Shown piece after piece: positions 54,520-63,509 of a stretch of DNA of 64,000 nt. Source of the stretch: Microbulbifer celer (GTDB lineage: Bacteria; Pseudomonadota; Gammaproteobacteria; Pseudomonadales; Cellvibrionaceae); contig NZ_CP087715.1 in the NCBI RefSeq assembly GCF_020991125.1, positions 2,886,501 to 2,950,500 of the forward strand, written 5' to 3'. The translations under genes and the position numbers were made by a program. Under the pieces are notes generated by a model. That model did no database searches and was not told where the DNA came from. It was given only the letters and a program-made list of their open reading frames with translations. Each line of letters opens with the position of its first letter. Position 1 is the first letter of the stretch.

Positions 54520-55812
54520 TTATTGGCGCAATAGAGCAAGAAACTCTGCTTCTCGCTGCTCATCACATAAAGCCTCTATGAATTGGCGCTCTTGGAAAGT
54601 ATTAGAGATTTTTTCTAGCACTATATTTCCCAGAATTCGCAGCCTTCTCATTTTGGCGGGCGCCTCAATACGACGTTTTAGAAGCTCATTAGCTTTTACG
54701 CCTTCGACAAAGTAACTAGCTGCGTGGTCATCAAATGACTTAAACATATCGGGTATGTACATGGCCGCGCCATCGGCAAAAAAGTCAGTTCTATTCCATC
54801 TAGCGCTCGAACCCATTCTTCCCACGTATGTTCTAGTTAAGGAAAGAACATATTCTGGCAGCAAATCGTCGGGTATCAAGCTCGCATACGGAACCAAATC
54901 TTTGACAGCATCGTTTTCTCTTGGAAAGTCATCAAATGCAGCCGTTAGCTCTTTAACCAAGGGATCAATTTGATAGCGACGAGCTACTACAGATAGATAA
55001 CTCTGATTCTTAACAAGTTCAATGAAGCTGAATGCTGTTTCAGTTATATCCGCCTTGCCCTTTTGAATCTCTTGATCCACTCTGCGTGCGACTTGTATTT
55101 TTATTGGCTTGGGTAGCACACGCCAAAGAATTGGAGCAACGAATTCTATGTTTGAACGTAATATGCTGGTGGACTGCGGGTGTATATAAGAAGTATAGAG
55201 CCTATTCGCCAACTCATTCTTATAGATCTCTGGCAAATCACCTAATGCACTTTCAATTGCAACGACATTGCGGTCATAATTCTGCTCAGCTAACGTTGCA
55301 ACATAGTCATTGACGTCGATTATCTGAGCCGGATATTCCGCATTAAGTACATACTTAATACAATCATCCATCATCGCCAAAACTTTAATAATTGAGGGAT
55401 CGCTACTTTTTGGATGACCTGAAAATATATGCCTTGTTTCTTTGGCGTGCTTCAGAACTTTACTGGCCTCCCAGCCAATAACGCCAATTTTATACGCACC
55501 GTCTATCAGCTGATCATCGTTGACGTAGTTTTGGAAGTCCTCGTATGTTTCAACATTTCTGCCTATTTCTACAGATTGGTTGAATAGCTTAACACTCCTG
55601 AACATGATCTTGTTTCTAAGGTCATCCACTACGGCGTTCCAAAAAGAGCCTATAGAGCTTCTATAGCCACCAACTTGCAAGACCTTGATGGCTTCGATGA
55701 TATAAGGGTCGTCGCGAAGCTCTTCACGAACAGACATGAGGCAACGCTGCATAATAGGAACAATTTCAGCTTGCCCCTCGGGAATGACTATCGCAATTTC
55801 GTTGTTGCTCAT
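54520..55812 (-). CDS. HEPN-like protein of unknown function, cassette-borne
   Basis: About 430 residues, no assigned family. Residues 45-70 (GGYRSSIGSFWNAVVDDLRNKI) and the motif ETRHIFSGHP near 123-132 look like a HEPN domain with an R-x5-H RNase signature. The C-terminal 200 residues are helical with no recognised domain. HEPN proteins are common toxin-like RNases in defence islands. It lies upstream of SIR2-HerA on the same strand but separated by 117 bp holding an attC-like site, so it is probably an independent integron cassette rather than a subunit. Function is inference. Confidence 0.75.
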   Translation of the reverse strand: MSNNEIAIVIPEGQAEIVPIMQRCLMSVREELRDDPYIIEAIKVLQVGGYRSSIGSFWNAVVDDLRNKIMFRSVKLFNQSVEIGRNVETYEDFQNYVNDDQLIDGAYKIGVIGWEASKVLKHAKETRHIFSGHPKSSDPSIIKVLAMMDDCIKYVLNAEYPAQIIDVNDYVATLAEQNYDRNVVAIESALGDLPEIYKNELANRLYTSYIHPQSTSILRSNIEFVAPILWRVLPKPIKIQVARRVDQEIQKGKADITETAFSFIELVKNQSYLSVVARRYQIDPLVKELTAAFDDFPRENDAVKDLVPYASLIPDDLLPEYVLSLTRTYVGRMGSSARWNRTDFFADGAAMYIPDMFKSFDDHAASYFVEGVKANELLKRRIEAPAKMRRLRILGNIVLEKISNTFQERQFIEALCDEQREAEFLALLRQ

Positions 55813-55850
55813 AAATATTCCTTGAGAATTAATCGCTCACAGGCGAGAAA

Positions 55851-55994
55851 ATCTAACGCCCACAGCAGGGGCGGCTTACCTTAAGCGCGTTTTGCACGAA
55901 ACTGGGAGCGAAGCGACCGCGCAAAACGTGCTTAAGGTAAGCCGTCCCGCGGAGGCCCGAAGGGCCGGAGCTTTACTGCCTGTGACTGTTAAGT
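55851..55994 (-). other. Integron attC-like recombination site
   Basis: On the minus strand it begins with ACTTAAC (R'' = RYYYAAC) and ends with GTTAGAT (R' = GTTRRRY). Next to these, CACAGGCAG pairs with CTGCTGTG with one unpaired base, the usual asymmetry of L''/L'. Between them is a long imperfect hairpin (about 24 of 26 bp pair, arms near 55876-55902 and 55919-55945). The next gene starts 39 bp beyond R'. Total 144 bp, within the size range of attC sites. Confidence 0.65.
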
Positions 55995-56042
55995 GGGGGG
56001 GGGGGGGTCGGTGTTTGTCAAAGAAGATGTCGCGATCAGCGG

Positions 56043-57095
56043 TTAAGCGGCTTGTTTTTCTTGTGGTGGGTTAAGCCAGACGCCTCTAATAGGATTCCAG
56101 TTCCTGGTGTGGCGTGGCCACCGTCTCGGGTTCTTCCGTTTCGCCTCTTCGTACACGGTTTTACGGCGCTTTAGTAGTTCAATCTCTTCGCCACTATGAC
56201 GCTGGCTCGGCGTCACAAAGCGGATCGCGCTGTGGCGATGTGCATTGTTGTACCACTGCACGAAGCTATGAACCCATTGCCTTGCTGCGGAGATACTCTC
56301 AAACGGTTTGCTCGGATAGCTCGGTCCGTATTTCAAGGTTCTGAACAAGCTCTCCGAGTACGGGTTGTCATTGCTCACTGAGGGCCGACTGAACGATGCC
56401 ACCACCCCGAGCTTTTGCAATGTGGCCAGCATGGTGGCGCCCTTCATCGGCCCACCATTGTCTGAGTGCAGAACCAATCCATTCTTGACGGCGCCCTCCG
56501 CAAGCTGCGCTTTGCGAATCAGGGTGCTGGCATGTTCTGACGACTCTTCAGTATGCACTTCCCAGCCCACTATTTTGCGGCTGAAGACATCGAGTATCAG
56601 ATACAGCCGGTAGAAGGCTCCTCTTACACTGGACGCTAGGAAGGTAATATCCCAGCTCCACACCTGGTTCGGGCGATCTGCCAGGTACGCATTCGGTTTC
56701 GCGACGTTACGTGGCGCCTCCGCCTTACCTCGGCGGTGCAGCTGATTCGCTTCGTGCAATACGCGGTAGAAGCTGGATTCAGAGCCGATATAGATTCCTT
56801 GATCGGCCAGCATCGGGACAATCTGTGATGGCGGAAGGCTGCGGTATTCCGGCTGGTTGCAGACTGCCAGTATCTTTTGTCGCTCTTCGATAGTGAGCTT
56901 GTTACCCGGGGTACGTGCCTGAGCCGCGCGCTTGCGCTGATCGACCAAGCTTCGCTCCTGCAATGCTTTCTCCCAGCGTTGCAGGGTACGCACAGTGAGG
57001 TTCAATACCGCGCACGCTTTGTACCGGGCAGCGCCTGCCGTCACCGCTTCTTCGATAAGCTCTATCGCCACCTGACGGTCTTCCGAGGCGATCAT
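56043..57095 (-). CDS. IS3-family transposase, orfB (DDE integrase domain)
   Basis: About 350 residues. N-terminal helix-turn-helix (KACAVLNLTVRTLQRWEKAL), then a retroviral-integrase-like core with the catalytic triad in WSWDITF near 147, LHSDNGGPM near 211 and NDNPYSESLFRTLK near 247, the DD(35)E spacing. The start overlaps the end of orfA by ATGA, so it is expressed by coupling or as a fusion. The gene appears intact. Confidence 0.95.
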   Translation of the reverse strand: MIASEDRQVAIELIEEAVTAGAARYKACAVLNLTVRTLQRWEKALQERSLVDQRKRAAQARTPGNKLTIEERQKILAVCNQPEYRSLPPSQIVPMLADQGIYIGSESSFYRVLHEANQLHRRGKAEAPRNVAKPNAYLADRPNQVWSWDITFLASSVRGAFYRLYLILDVFSRKIVGWEVHTEESSEHASTLIRKAQLAEGAVKNGLVLHSDNGGPMKGATMLATLQKLGVVASFSRPSVSNDNPYSESLFRTLKYGPSYPSKPFESISAARQWVHSFVQWYNNAHRHSAIRFVTPSQRHSGEEIELLKRRKTVYEEAKRKNPRRWPRHTRNWNPIRGVWLNPPQEKQAA

Positions 57096-57589
57096 TCGTC
57101 CTCGCTTTCCCCCCAGATGGCTTGGGCCTTTTTTTGCAGCACCAGTAACGCAGCCGCCTCCGCCAGCGCCTTCTCTTTGCGCTTGAGCTCTTTCTCTAGC
57201 TTGCGGCTTTTCTTGCGCTCTTTCTGCAGGTCGCGCCGCTCCTCCATGGACATCTGGTCGCGACTACCGGCCCCACTAATCGCAGCTTCACGCCAGCGCT
57301 GTATCTGCTCGGCGTAGAGCCCTTTCTTGCGGCAATACTCCGCCAGCTCGGCTTCATTCAGCGCTGCGGTCTCAAGGACTACGGCGAATTTACTCTCCCC
57401 GCTCCAATTTTCGGGGTTCTTTGGATCAGCTGGCACGGCTACACCCTGTTCACGAAATTGATTTCGCCAATTGTACAGGGTTGGCTCTGAAACGCCGGTT
57501 TCCCGGCTAACCTCCGCTATCGACTTCGCGTTCGGCGGCATCATCATCTGAACAGTGCGTTCTTTAAAGCCATCGTTATATCGTGGCAT
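57092..57589 (-). CDS. IS3-family transposase, orfA (helix-turn-helix subunit)
   Basis: About 165 residues. Helix-turn-helix of the HTH_Tnp_1 type (AEVSRETGVSEPTLYNWRNQ) near residues 24-43, a second one around EAELAEYCRKKGLYAEQIQR, and a C-terminal coiled coil (KERKKSRKLEKELKRKEKA). Binds the inverted repeats and works with orfB. Confidence 0.93.
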   Translation of the reverse strand: MPRYNDGFKERTVQMMMPPNAKSIAEVSRETGVSEPTLYNWRNQFREQGVAVPADPKNPENWSGESKFAVVLETAALNEAELAEYCRKKGLYAEQIQRWREAAISGAGSRDQMSMEERRDLQKERKKSRKLEKELKRKEKALAEAAALLVLQKKAQAIWGESEDE

Positions 57590-57666
57590 CCTTCACTCTG
57601 TTACCACCCCCTGATACATTGCTGGTTAGAAAGTGAGCGCGACATCTATCCTGACACAGGGGGGGG

Positions 57667-57924
57667 TTAGCACCCGCCGTCTCCTCCACCGCCGCAGTCA
57701 CCGCCACCACCATGACCATGACCACCGACATCCCCACCAAAATATGTAGCGCCATTAGAACGTTGGTTCACACCGAATTTTACAATGAACCAAAGAACGC
57801 TCGATATGAGAAACCCGGTAAAAACAATTGGTGCTAAGACTGAATTGAGTGGACTATTTGAAGAAAGCTCAATGAATTGCCAAGAGCCAAGAAGCCCCGC
57901 CAGATTAAATAAAAATGATTTCAT
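57667..57924 (-). CDS. Small membrane protein with a Gly/His/Cys-rich C-terminus
   Basis: About 85 residues. Two hydrophobic segments (FLFNLAGLLGSWQFIEL and VLAPIVFTGFLISSVLWFIV) and a tail GGDVGGHGHGGGGDCGGGGD ending GGC. The ATG at 57924 has a strong AAAGGAG 5 nt upstream. The tail could bind metal. Its 3' end meets a C-tract and the IS3 element; beyond the IS lies an attC-like site, so gene and attC probably formed one integron cassette before the insertion. Function unknown. Confidence 0.7.
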   Translation of the reverse strand: MKSFLFNLAGLLGSWQFIELSSNSPLNSVLAPIVFTGFLISSVLWFIVKFGVNQRSNGATYFGGDVGGHGHGGGGDCGGGGDGGC

Positions 57925-58189
57925 CGGTACTCCTTTACTCACTTAACGGTTTGTTCATGGGCGTGTGCATATATAGGAACCACCAAAATGTCTATACCTG
58001 CCCACAAAGTATCCATATATGTACCCGGACCCGTGATGTGTCTATATCTGGACACAGACCACCATCTAGCCACAAAATGATACACACGTCACGTTTTCAA
58101 CCCCATAAATCCATTACACACAATTACAGCGGCTAATTAATCACCAGCCTTAGCCCTATAGGGCCACTCACTAAACAATGTCAGCTCCA
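57925..58189. other. Intergenic region with repeated short motif
   Basis: No gene seen. ACTTAAC at 57941-57947 would be an R' box (GTTAAGT on the minus strand) 17 bp before the small gene's start, but no matching R'' was found. The pattern TCTATAYCTG occurs twice (near 57990 and 58041), each followed a few bases on by CACA; meaning unknown. Confidence 0.4.
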
Positions 58190-58190
58190 A

Positions 58191-58217
58191 AAAAAAGGCC
58201 ACCGCAAAGGGTGGCCT
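58191..58217 (-). terminator. Rho-independent terminator of the TonB receptor
   Basis: 8-bp stem AGGCCACC/GGTGGCCT (58196-58203 with 58210-58217) followed on the minus strand by a run of Ts. It lies 27 bp after the receptor stop. Confidence 0.85.
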
Positions 58218-58243
58218 CTTTAATCGTTGGGGTTAATTACTAA

Positions 58244-60850
58244 TCAAAAATCCGCACTGGCCCGCAAATACCAAAACCCACCATTAAACCCAAACGGCGA
58301 CGTCAGCGCCTGGCGTACGCCAAGGAATTGCAGGGTGCCATTGCCCTCATCATCGGCCTTCACATCAAAAATATTCTCGCCGCCCAGGGCAACGGTATAG
58401 TTTTCTGCGATGGTGAAGCGGGCTTCGATGTCGGTGAGGATCTCGCCGCTGTAGCGGGTGGCGTTGGAGGTGTCGTTGCCGTCGGCTTCCAGCTGGCCGC
58501 CGGTGGATTGCCAATCGCCGTAGCGGTTGAAGCGCAGGTAGCCCTGCAGCATGCCGCCGCTGTCGTAGTCGAACGTGAGAGTGCTGCGCTGGTTGGGCAC
58601 CTGGTTTTCGAAGTCGAACACGCGGGTGGCGTTGACGGTGTTGGGGGCTATGTCGGTGACTTCCTGTTCGTTGAAGTTATGCCGCAGGTCCACCACCAGC
58701 AAACCGCCGGCGAGGTCGAAATCGCTGGTGACCGCCAGATCAATACCGCGCACGGTGGAGTCGAAGGCATTGGTGAAGTAGTTGACGTTGCTGTTCAGCA
58801 GCAGGTTGGCATCGGCCACGCCAGCGCTGGTGAGCAGGTCGACTTCATCCGCGCCGATGGTGTTGTTGCGCAGTGCGAGTCGGTCTTCGATATCAATGTT
58901 GTAGTAGTCGATGGTGACGCTGGTGTTCGCCAGCGGGTTGATCACCGCACCCAGGGTGAAGCTGGTGGACTCTTCCGGGTCCAGGGCCTGTGCGCCCAGC
59001 ACCTGGGCCACCGGGTGGTCTACCGGGTAGGTGCCGCTGGGGGTCAGGCTGCCGTCGGGGTTGGCGGTGGTGGTGACGTTGAGGGTGTTTACCTGCCCGG
59101 GTGTGGGTGCGCGGAAGCCGGTGTTGGCGGTGGCGCGCAGGGCAAAGGCTTCGGAGAAGTCGTAGCGGGCGGAGAGCTTCCAGTTGGCGGTGGAGCCGAA
59201 CAGGTCGTAATCCTCAAAGCGCAGCGCGGCGCCGACGGTGAACTGGTCGCTGAGGTCGGCTTCCAGGTCCACGTAGGCGGCCATGCTCTCGCTGCTGTAG
59301 CTGCCTTCGGCTTCTGTGGGGAAGCCCTGGAAGCCATCGGAACCCACACCGAATACCGCCGCGGTGGGCCCTACTGCGATGGAGGCTTCATCACCGGCGC
59401 CGATCTTGTAGGTTTCATCCCGCCACTCGGCACCGAAGGCGAGGTTCAGTGGTGTGGCCAGTGCGGCGACTTCGATCGGTTTTACGAAGTCGGCGTTCAC
59501 GCTGGTCTCTTGCTGGGTGAGGGTGCCGGGGTTGAAGCTGGTGGGAGAAAGCAGGCCCAGGCTCGGGTTGATGGAGTCTTTCAGTACATAGGTGACTTCG
59601 TTCTCGGCGGTGCGGGCGCGCAGGTCCCAGGTCATGCCGGAGGCCAGTTCACCGCGGGCGCCCACCACCGCGGAGATATCCACAATGTCGGCACCGAACT
59701 GCGGGTTGTAGCCGCCGGGGAACTGGGTGTAAATCGGGTTGCGCAGTACGTAGCCGCTGGGGCTGTTGCTGTCGGCCACCAGGTAGTCGGCGGGGTCCAG
59801 GTTCTGGCCGAGGATGCTGTTGACCAGATCCATCGGCGCGTTGTCTGGCATAAAGTCGCCGTCCGCGTCTGCCTGCAGGGTGGCGCGGGCTTCGAATTCA
59901 TGTTCGGGGTCGAGTACCGGACCGCGGTAGAAGAAGTCGGAGATGGTGGAGTTATCGGAGTAGCCGAAGTTGCCGTAGAGCTCGACGCTTTCGTTAAGGT
60001 CATAGCCGGTGTTGATGAACAGCTTGGTGGTCTCCACATCCGGATCGCCCCAGCGCTGGCCCAGGCCGTCCAGCGGTACCTGATCGACACCGACTACGGA
60101 GCCGACAAACTCCGCATCCGGGCGCGCGGCGCCGCGCCAGGTTTTATCCGCGGTGGAGTGCTCTACCGTGGCATTTACAAAGCCGTTGTCACCCAGGCCG
60201 AAACCGGCGTTGGCCGCGAGGCTGGTGCGGGTGCCATCGCCTTCAAAGTATTCCCCGGTCTGCGCGCTCAGGCTTACACCCTCGGCGTCGTCTTTCAGGA
60301 TCACGTTCACTACGCCGGCGATGGCATCGGAGCCGTATTGGGCGGATGCGCCATCGCGCAATACTTCAACGCGGGCAATGGCGGCAGAGGGAATCGCGGA
60401 AAAATCTACCGCCTGGGCGCCCTGGTTGTTGGTGCCGAGCGGTGCCAGCTGCAGGTTGACCAGCGCGGAGCGGTGGCGGCGGGTGCCGTTAACCAGCACC
60501 AGGGTCTGATCCGGCGACAGGTTGCGCAGGGTGACCGGGCGGATAAAGGCGGTGCCGTCGGCAATGGGGAAGCGCTGGGTATTGAACGAGGGGGCGATTT
60601 TGGAGAGGGAGTCGGTGAGATCGAAACTGCCCTGCTCGGACAAGTTGGCGCTGCCGAGCACATCTACCGGCGACAGGGTTTCGGTGGGCAGTACCCCGGC
60701 TTTGCGGGTTCCGGTGGCGATGACCTCTTCAATTACCTCGTAATCGTAGTTGGTGCTCTCGTCATCGGACTGCGCCATTACCTGGCCCGCGGGGATCAGC
60801 ATTGCGGCGGCTACTGCGAAAGAAAGCGCATTTTTATTGAAATTATTCAT
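58244..60850 (-). CDS. TonB-dependent outer-membrane receptor
   Basis: About 868 residues. Signal peptide NALSFAVAAAMLIPAGQVMA, TonB box VIEEVIATGTR, plug with LRNLSPDQTLVLVNGTRRHR and IARVEVLRDGASAQYGSDAI, and a barrel ending WYLRASADF. This is the pattern of the large TonB receptor group with the RRHRSALVN segment, distinct from both the TIGR01782-like pair at the left end and the siderophore receptor. Single gene with its own terminator. Substrate unknown. Confidence 0.93.
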   Translation of the reverse strand: MNNFNKNALSFAVAAAMLIPAGQVMAQSDDESTNYDYEVIEEVIATGTRKAGVLPTETLSPVDVLGSANLSEQGSFDLTDSLSKIAPSFNTQRFPIADGTAFIRPVTLRNLSPDQTLVLVNGTRRHRSALVNLQLAPLGTNNQGAQAVDFSAIPSAAIARVEVLRDGASAQYGSDAIAGVVNVILKDDAEGVSLSAQTGEYFEGDGTRTSLAANAGFGLGDNGFVNATVEHSTADKTWRGAARPDAEFVGSVVGVDQVPLDGLGQRWGDPDVETTKLFINTGYDLNESVELYGNFGYSDNSTISDFFYRGPVLDPEHEFEARATLQADADGDFMPDNAPMDLVNSILGQNLDPADYLVADSNSPSGYVLRNPIYTQFPGGYNPQFGADIVDISAVVGARGELASGMTWDLRARTAENEVTYVLKDSINPSLGLLSPTSFNPGTLTQQETSVNADFVKPIEVAALATPLNLAFGAEWRDETYKIGAGDEASIAVGPTAAVFGVGSDGFQGFPTEAEGSYSSESMAAYVDLEADLSDQFTVGAALRFEDYDLFGSTANWKLSARYDFSEAFALRATANTGFRAPTPGQVNTLNVTTTANPDGSLTPSGTYPVDHPVAQVLGAQALDPEESTSFTLGAVINPLANTSVTIDYYNIDIEDRLALRNNTIGADEVDLLTSAGVADANLLLNSNVNYFTNAFDSTVRGIDLAVTSDFDLAGGLLVVDLRHNFNEQEVTDIAPNTVNATRVFDFENQVPNQRSTLTFDYDSGGMLQGYLRFNRYGDWQSTGGQLEADGNDTSNATRYSGEILTDIEARFTIAENYTVALGGENIFDVKADDEGNGTLQFLGVRQALTSPFGFNGGFWYLRASADF

Positions 60851-61074
60851 AAGTCCCGTCCTATTATTATTTAATCAACTGGGATAGATATTTCTATTTG
60901 TTGGTGCCATTTGGTTATGACCTTTGACGCATCAAATTTCTACAGCAACGTCAAAAGCCGATCCAGATTAGGGCAACACCAGGGGCACATCAATCGGTGG
61001 CAAAGCGGAATATGACAAACGCTAGATATGTCACAAAGGCGGCGGAACTGAAAGGTCCCGGATTCAAAGACGAA

Positions 61075-61096
61075 GCGCCACGGCGGGTCGTGGCGC
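61075..61096 (-). terminator. Hairpin between the DUF3291 and TonB receptor genes
   Basis: 8-bp stem GCGCCACG/CGTGGCGC with a 6-nt loop, 64 bp after the DUF3291 stop. The minus-strand side has only a weak T-run, so it may be a terminator or simply a hairpin. No gene is seen in 60851-61159. Confidence 0.4.
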
Positions 61097-61159
61097 GTTT
61101 TCATTCACCCTTGGATCAGGGTGGTGGGGGCTTGGAATAGATCGCGGTGTAGAAGCGCT

Positions 61160-61633
61160 TTACGCCTCGGTTGAGCTGCTCTTCTCCTGCTCCGGAGCGG
61201 GAAATGCCTTCTTGAAGGTGAAGGCCTCACTCGTGGGCCCGGATGCGCGCAGCAAGGCCAGCTTGTCGGCAGCCTCTTCAACCGAGGGAACATGCCCTGC
61301 GGGCACCCACCACAGCACCATGTGCGATTCGGCCATATTGTGGAACCACTCTTTCTTGCGGCGCAGAACCTCAATATGCGCGGAGTGATACACGTAATCG
61401 TGCAAAGACTCGAACGATTGCCACACCGACATATTCGCGATCTGATCCGCGCCGAAGAAATCGATACTCGTTGCATCCCCCTCTTCGGTTTGCAGCCGCC
61501 AGACAAAGCCGGGAGATTCGTCTGCCAATGCGTTGATCCGGTCCAGGTTGTCGACAAAGTCTTTCAGCTGGGGGGAGTCGATGGGGGCTATCAGTTTGGC
61601 GATATTAAGCTGGGCTAGATGAAATTTACTCAT
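61160..61633 (-). CDS. DUF3291 protein
   Basis: About 157 residues: FHLAQLNIAKLIAPIDSPQL, SPGFVWRLQTEEGDATSI, NMSVWQSFESLHDYVYHSAH and VLWWVPAGHVPSVEEAADKL are the family pattern (ABM-like ferredoxin fold, related to spore coat and monooxygenase-like domains). Function unknown. Standalone gene. Confidence 0.88.
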   Translation of the reverse strand: MSKFHLAQLNIAKLIAPIDSPQLKDFVDNLDRINALADESPGFVWRLQTEEGDATSIDFFGADQIANMSVWQSFESLHDYVYHSAHIEVLRRKKEWFHNMAESHMVLWWVPAGHVPSVEEAADKLALLRASGPTSEAFTFKKAFPAPEQEKSSSTEA

Positions 61634-61801
61634 GGCGCTCTCCTTGAATGCGGCGAGTCGATTCTATCGCCCTTTTGCGTGATTACAATCTGATTGAATA
61701 GCCGGGGCTGATTTTTAAGCACCGCGTGAGAGTAGCTACTATTATTTCCAGTGCGCATTTCCATTGCACCAATCTTCCTGGCCCCCGGAGAACTTGCTAC
61801 C

Positions 61802-62416
61802 TTACTGGCTGCTCTCTGTGGATTTTTGGGGCCCTCGACCTGCACGCTTGTACTTTTCCTGGAACGCCCGCCTCTGTTTGGTAATTTCATATAGCACAAT
61901 CCCGGTAGTGGTCCCGAGGTTCAGGCTTTCTATCATTCCAAACATAGGGATTGATACGCAAAAATCGCTTGAGGCTACCACCTCATCGCTGATTCCCCGC
62001 GATTCATTCCCAAACCAGACGGCCAATTTCGGCATCGTATAGTCTGCCTCATGCAGAATCTCGTTTATTTTTCCTTTCACATGCGGGGAGGTGACAACGG
62101 ATCTAAACCGGTTTTTCTCCAGGTGTTTCAAGCAGTCTTCGCTACTATCGAATCGTTTTACAAAGCTCCACTTGATAGCAGAAACCGAGGTCTTGGATAG
62201 GGACTTTTTCTCTCTCATCTCCTCCCAATCATCTGGTAACGCCTTCCGGCTATCGACGATATAGGTCTTCTCTACGCCCAGGGCATTCACATTCCGTATC
62301 ACAGTGCCGATATTCTTGATATCCATCGGGTTCTCAAGCACTGCTATAAGGTTCTTGCAGCGATACGGCTTTATCTCGTTTGCCCTTTGTCTAACCCTGT
62401 TCTTTTCCTTATCCAT
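61802..62416 (-). CDS. TrmH/SpoU-family RNA methyltransferase
   Basis: About 204 residues. SPOUT-fold motifs: motif 1 ENPMDIKNIGTVIRNVNALG, motif 2 LAVWFGNESRGISDEVV, and motif 3 IPMFGMIESLNLGTTTGIVL, which form the S-adenosylmethionine knot. It likely 2'-O-methylates a tRNA or rRNA ribose; the target is unknown. The ATG at 62416 has GAGG upstream; the in-frame TTG at 62440 is less likely. AT-richer than the core genes. Confidence 0.88.
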   Translation of the reverse strand: MDKEKNRVRQRANEIKPYRCKNLIAVLENPMDIKNIGTVIRNVNALGVEKTYIVDSRKALPDDWEEMREKKSLSKTSVSAIKWSFVKRFDSSEDCLKHLEKNRFRSVVTSPHVKGKINEILHEADYTMPKLAVWFGNESRGISDEVVASSDFCVSIPMFGMIESLNLGTTTGIVLYEITKQRRAFQEKYKRAGRGPQKSTESSQ

Positions 62417-62924
62417 TTTCGCCTCATTTTTTATGACCAAGAAATCCTGATGTTAGCAGCTGTACTTTCACACCACTGATCTCAGTTAACGCTCAGGGCT
62501 TCGGCCGTGGTGACGACACGGCAATATTCCCCATCAAGGTTTGATAGACACAGCCAAAAAACATCTTCTGCGAGATAATATTTAAGCCTTCATGCCGTCG
62601 TATCTTGGGGAAAAAAACCAAGAACCCCAAGTCGGCTGCGACTCTAATTGTTGCATCAATCGAATTCTTTATAAGTACGCCACAAACTACGATCTCAGTA
62701 GCGACAAGGCTTCTAATTTTCGATTCAGGATCGGTTCCGATTAATGCACAGTTTTCGCTTTTGTAACGATATTCTCGCCGGAGATAGGCTTAACCCTACT
62801 CTTAAATGCGAATTCGATCGATGACTCATGGTAAGGCGAAATTGATTGATTTACATGACAGAGAAAATTTATCCATTTACTATCGATTCACCCGAACATG
62901 CCTGCCATTCCAGCGCAGAATACG
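62417..62924. other. Intergenic region, no gene seen
   Basis: About 500 bp, AT-rich, without a convincing open frame, hairpin terminator or RNA gene. Confidence 0.5.
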
Positions 62925-63365
62925 CTAATGGCTATTGCCTTTACTCACATGACGACCAATACCATATACATTCATTACACCGTGATTACGCGTAAACACA
63001 ACCACGATATTCTGACTACTGGTCTGATGACGCGCAGGAATTCCCAGGCCCCAGATATCCTCCAAACCCTGATCGCGACAAGGACTACCAAAGGTACCTG
63101 TAATGGCATTTAATTCTTCAATAGACAAGTTCAGATTAGCAATCAGGCCCACTAAAAACAGACCGTCACGCCCGTTGACAGGCGAGGATGGCGCGTTTTG
63201 AAGCGTCGTGGTTAATGCTCCCACGGTATTACATCGGGAACAAAACCAACCTTCGGGAGTACTTGAGCCATGATTGAAATTTTCTATTCTTCCACAAGCA
63301 ATACAATTTGAAATACACCAATCCTTTAGTGAAGTTAGACCTGATTTGCGAGAGCCTATCGACTC
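62925..63365 (-). pseudogene. Zinc-ribbon protein fragment without a normal start
   Basis: The frame is open from 63365 to 62925 (147 codons). It contains CIACGRIENFNHG and WFCSRCNTVGAL, giving a CxxC...CxxC zinc-ribbon pattern, then LNLSIEELNAITGTFG and GLEDIWGLGIPARHQ. The only usual start in frame is the GTG at 63224, which lies after the zinc ribbon; the upstream end is closed by TGA. It is therefore probably 5'-truncated or decayed, or starts at a rare codon. Function unknown. Confidence 0.4.
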
Positions 63366-63509
63366 TCAACGGTCTGCATTATGCCACTAGCCTCAGGTGG
63401 CAACCACATAGTTGACCACTACATGTCAAATTCCGCCAGCAATGTAAGCTGTCCGGCTGAGAACCGATGTCTTGCGGGGGGAAATGAACCCTTATCTTTA
63501 TGGGCCTGA

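Larger units (their letters stand above)
56012..57658 (-). mobile_element. IS3-family insertion sequence
   Basis: About 1.65 kb carrying orfA and orfB on the minus strand. Imperfect inverted repeats of about 25 bp share AGATGTCGCG at both ends (from about 56014 inward and from 57658 inward). Poly-G tracts flank it on both sides (13 Gs to the left, 8 to the right), consistent with insertion into, and duplication of, a G-rich target. It separates the small gene at 57667-57924 from the attC-like site at 55851-55994. Exact ends are uncertain by a few bases on the left. Confidence 0.85.

Noticed and set aside
57941..57947. Third attC site upstream of the small Gly-rich gene
   Set aside because: Only an R'-like box is present; no R'' box or complementary arms were found, and a 7-nt degenerate match can occur by chance.
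58328..60874. 848-codon open frame on the plus strand opposite the fourth TonB receptor
   Set aside because: Same reason: a shadow of the receptor codons, glycine/valine-rich and without motifs.
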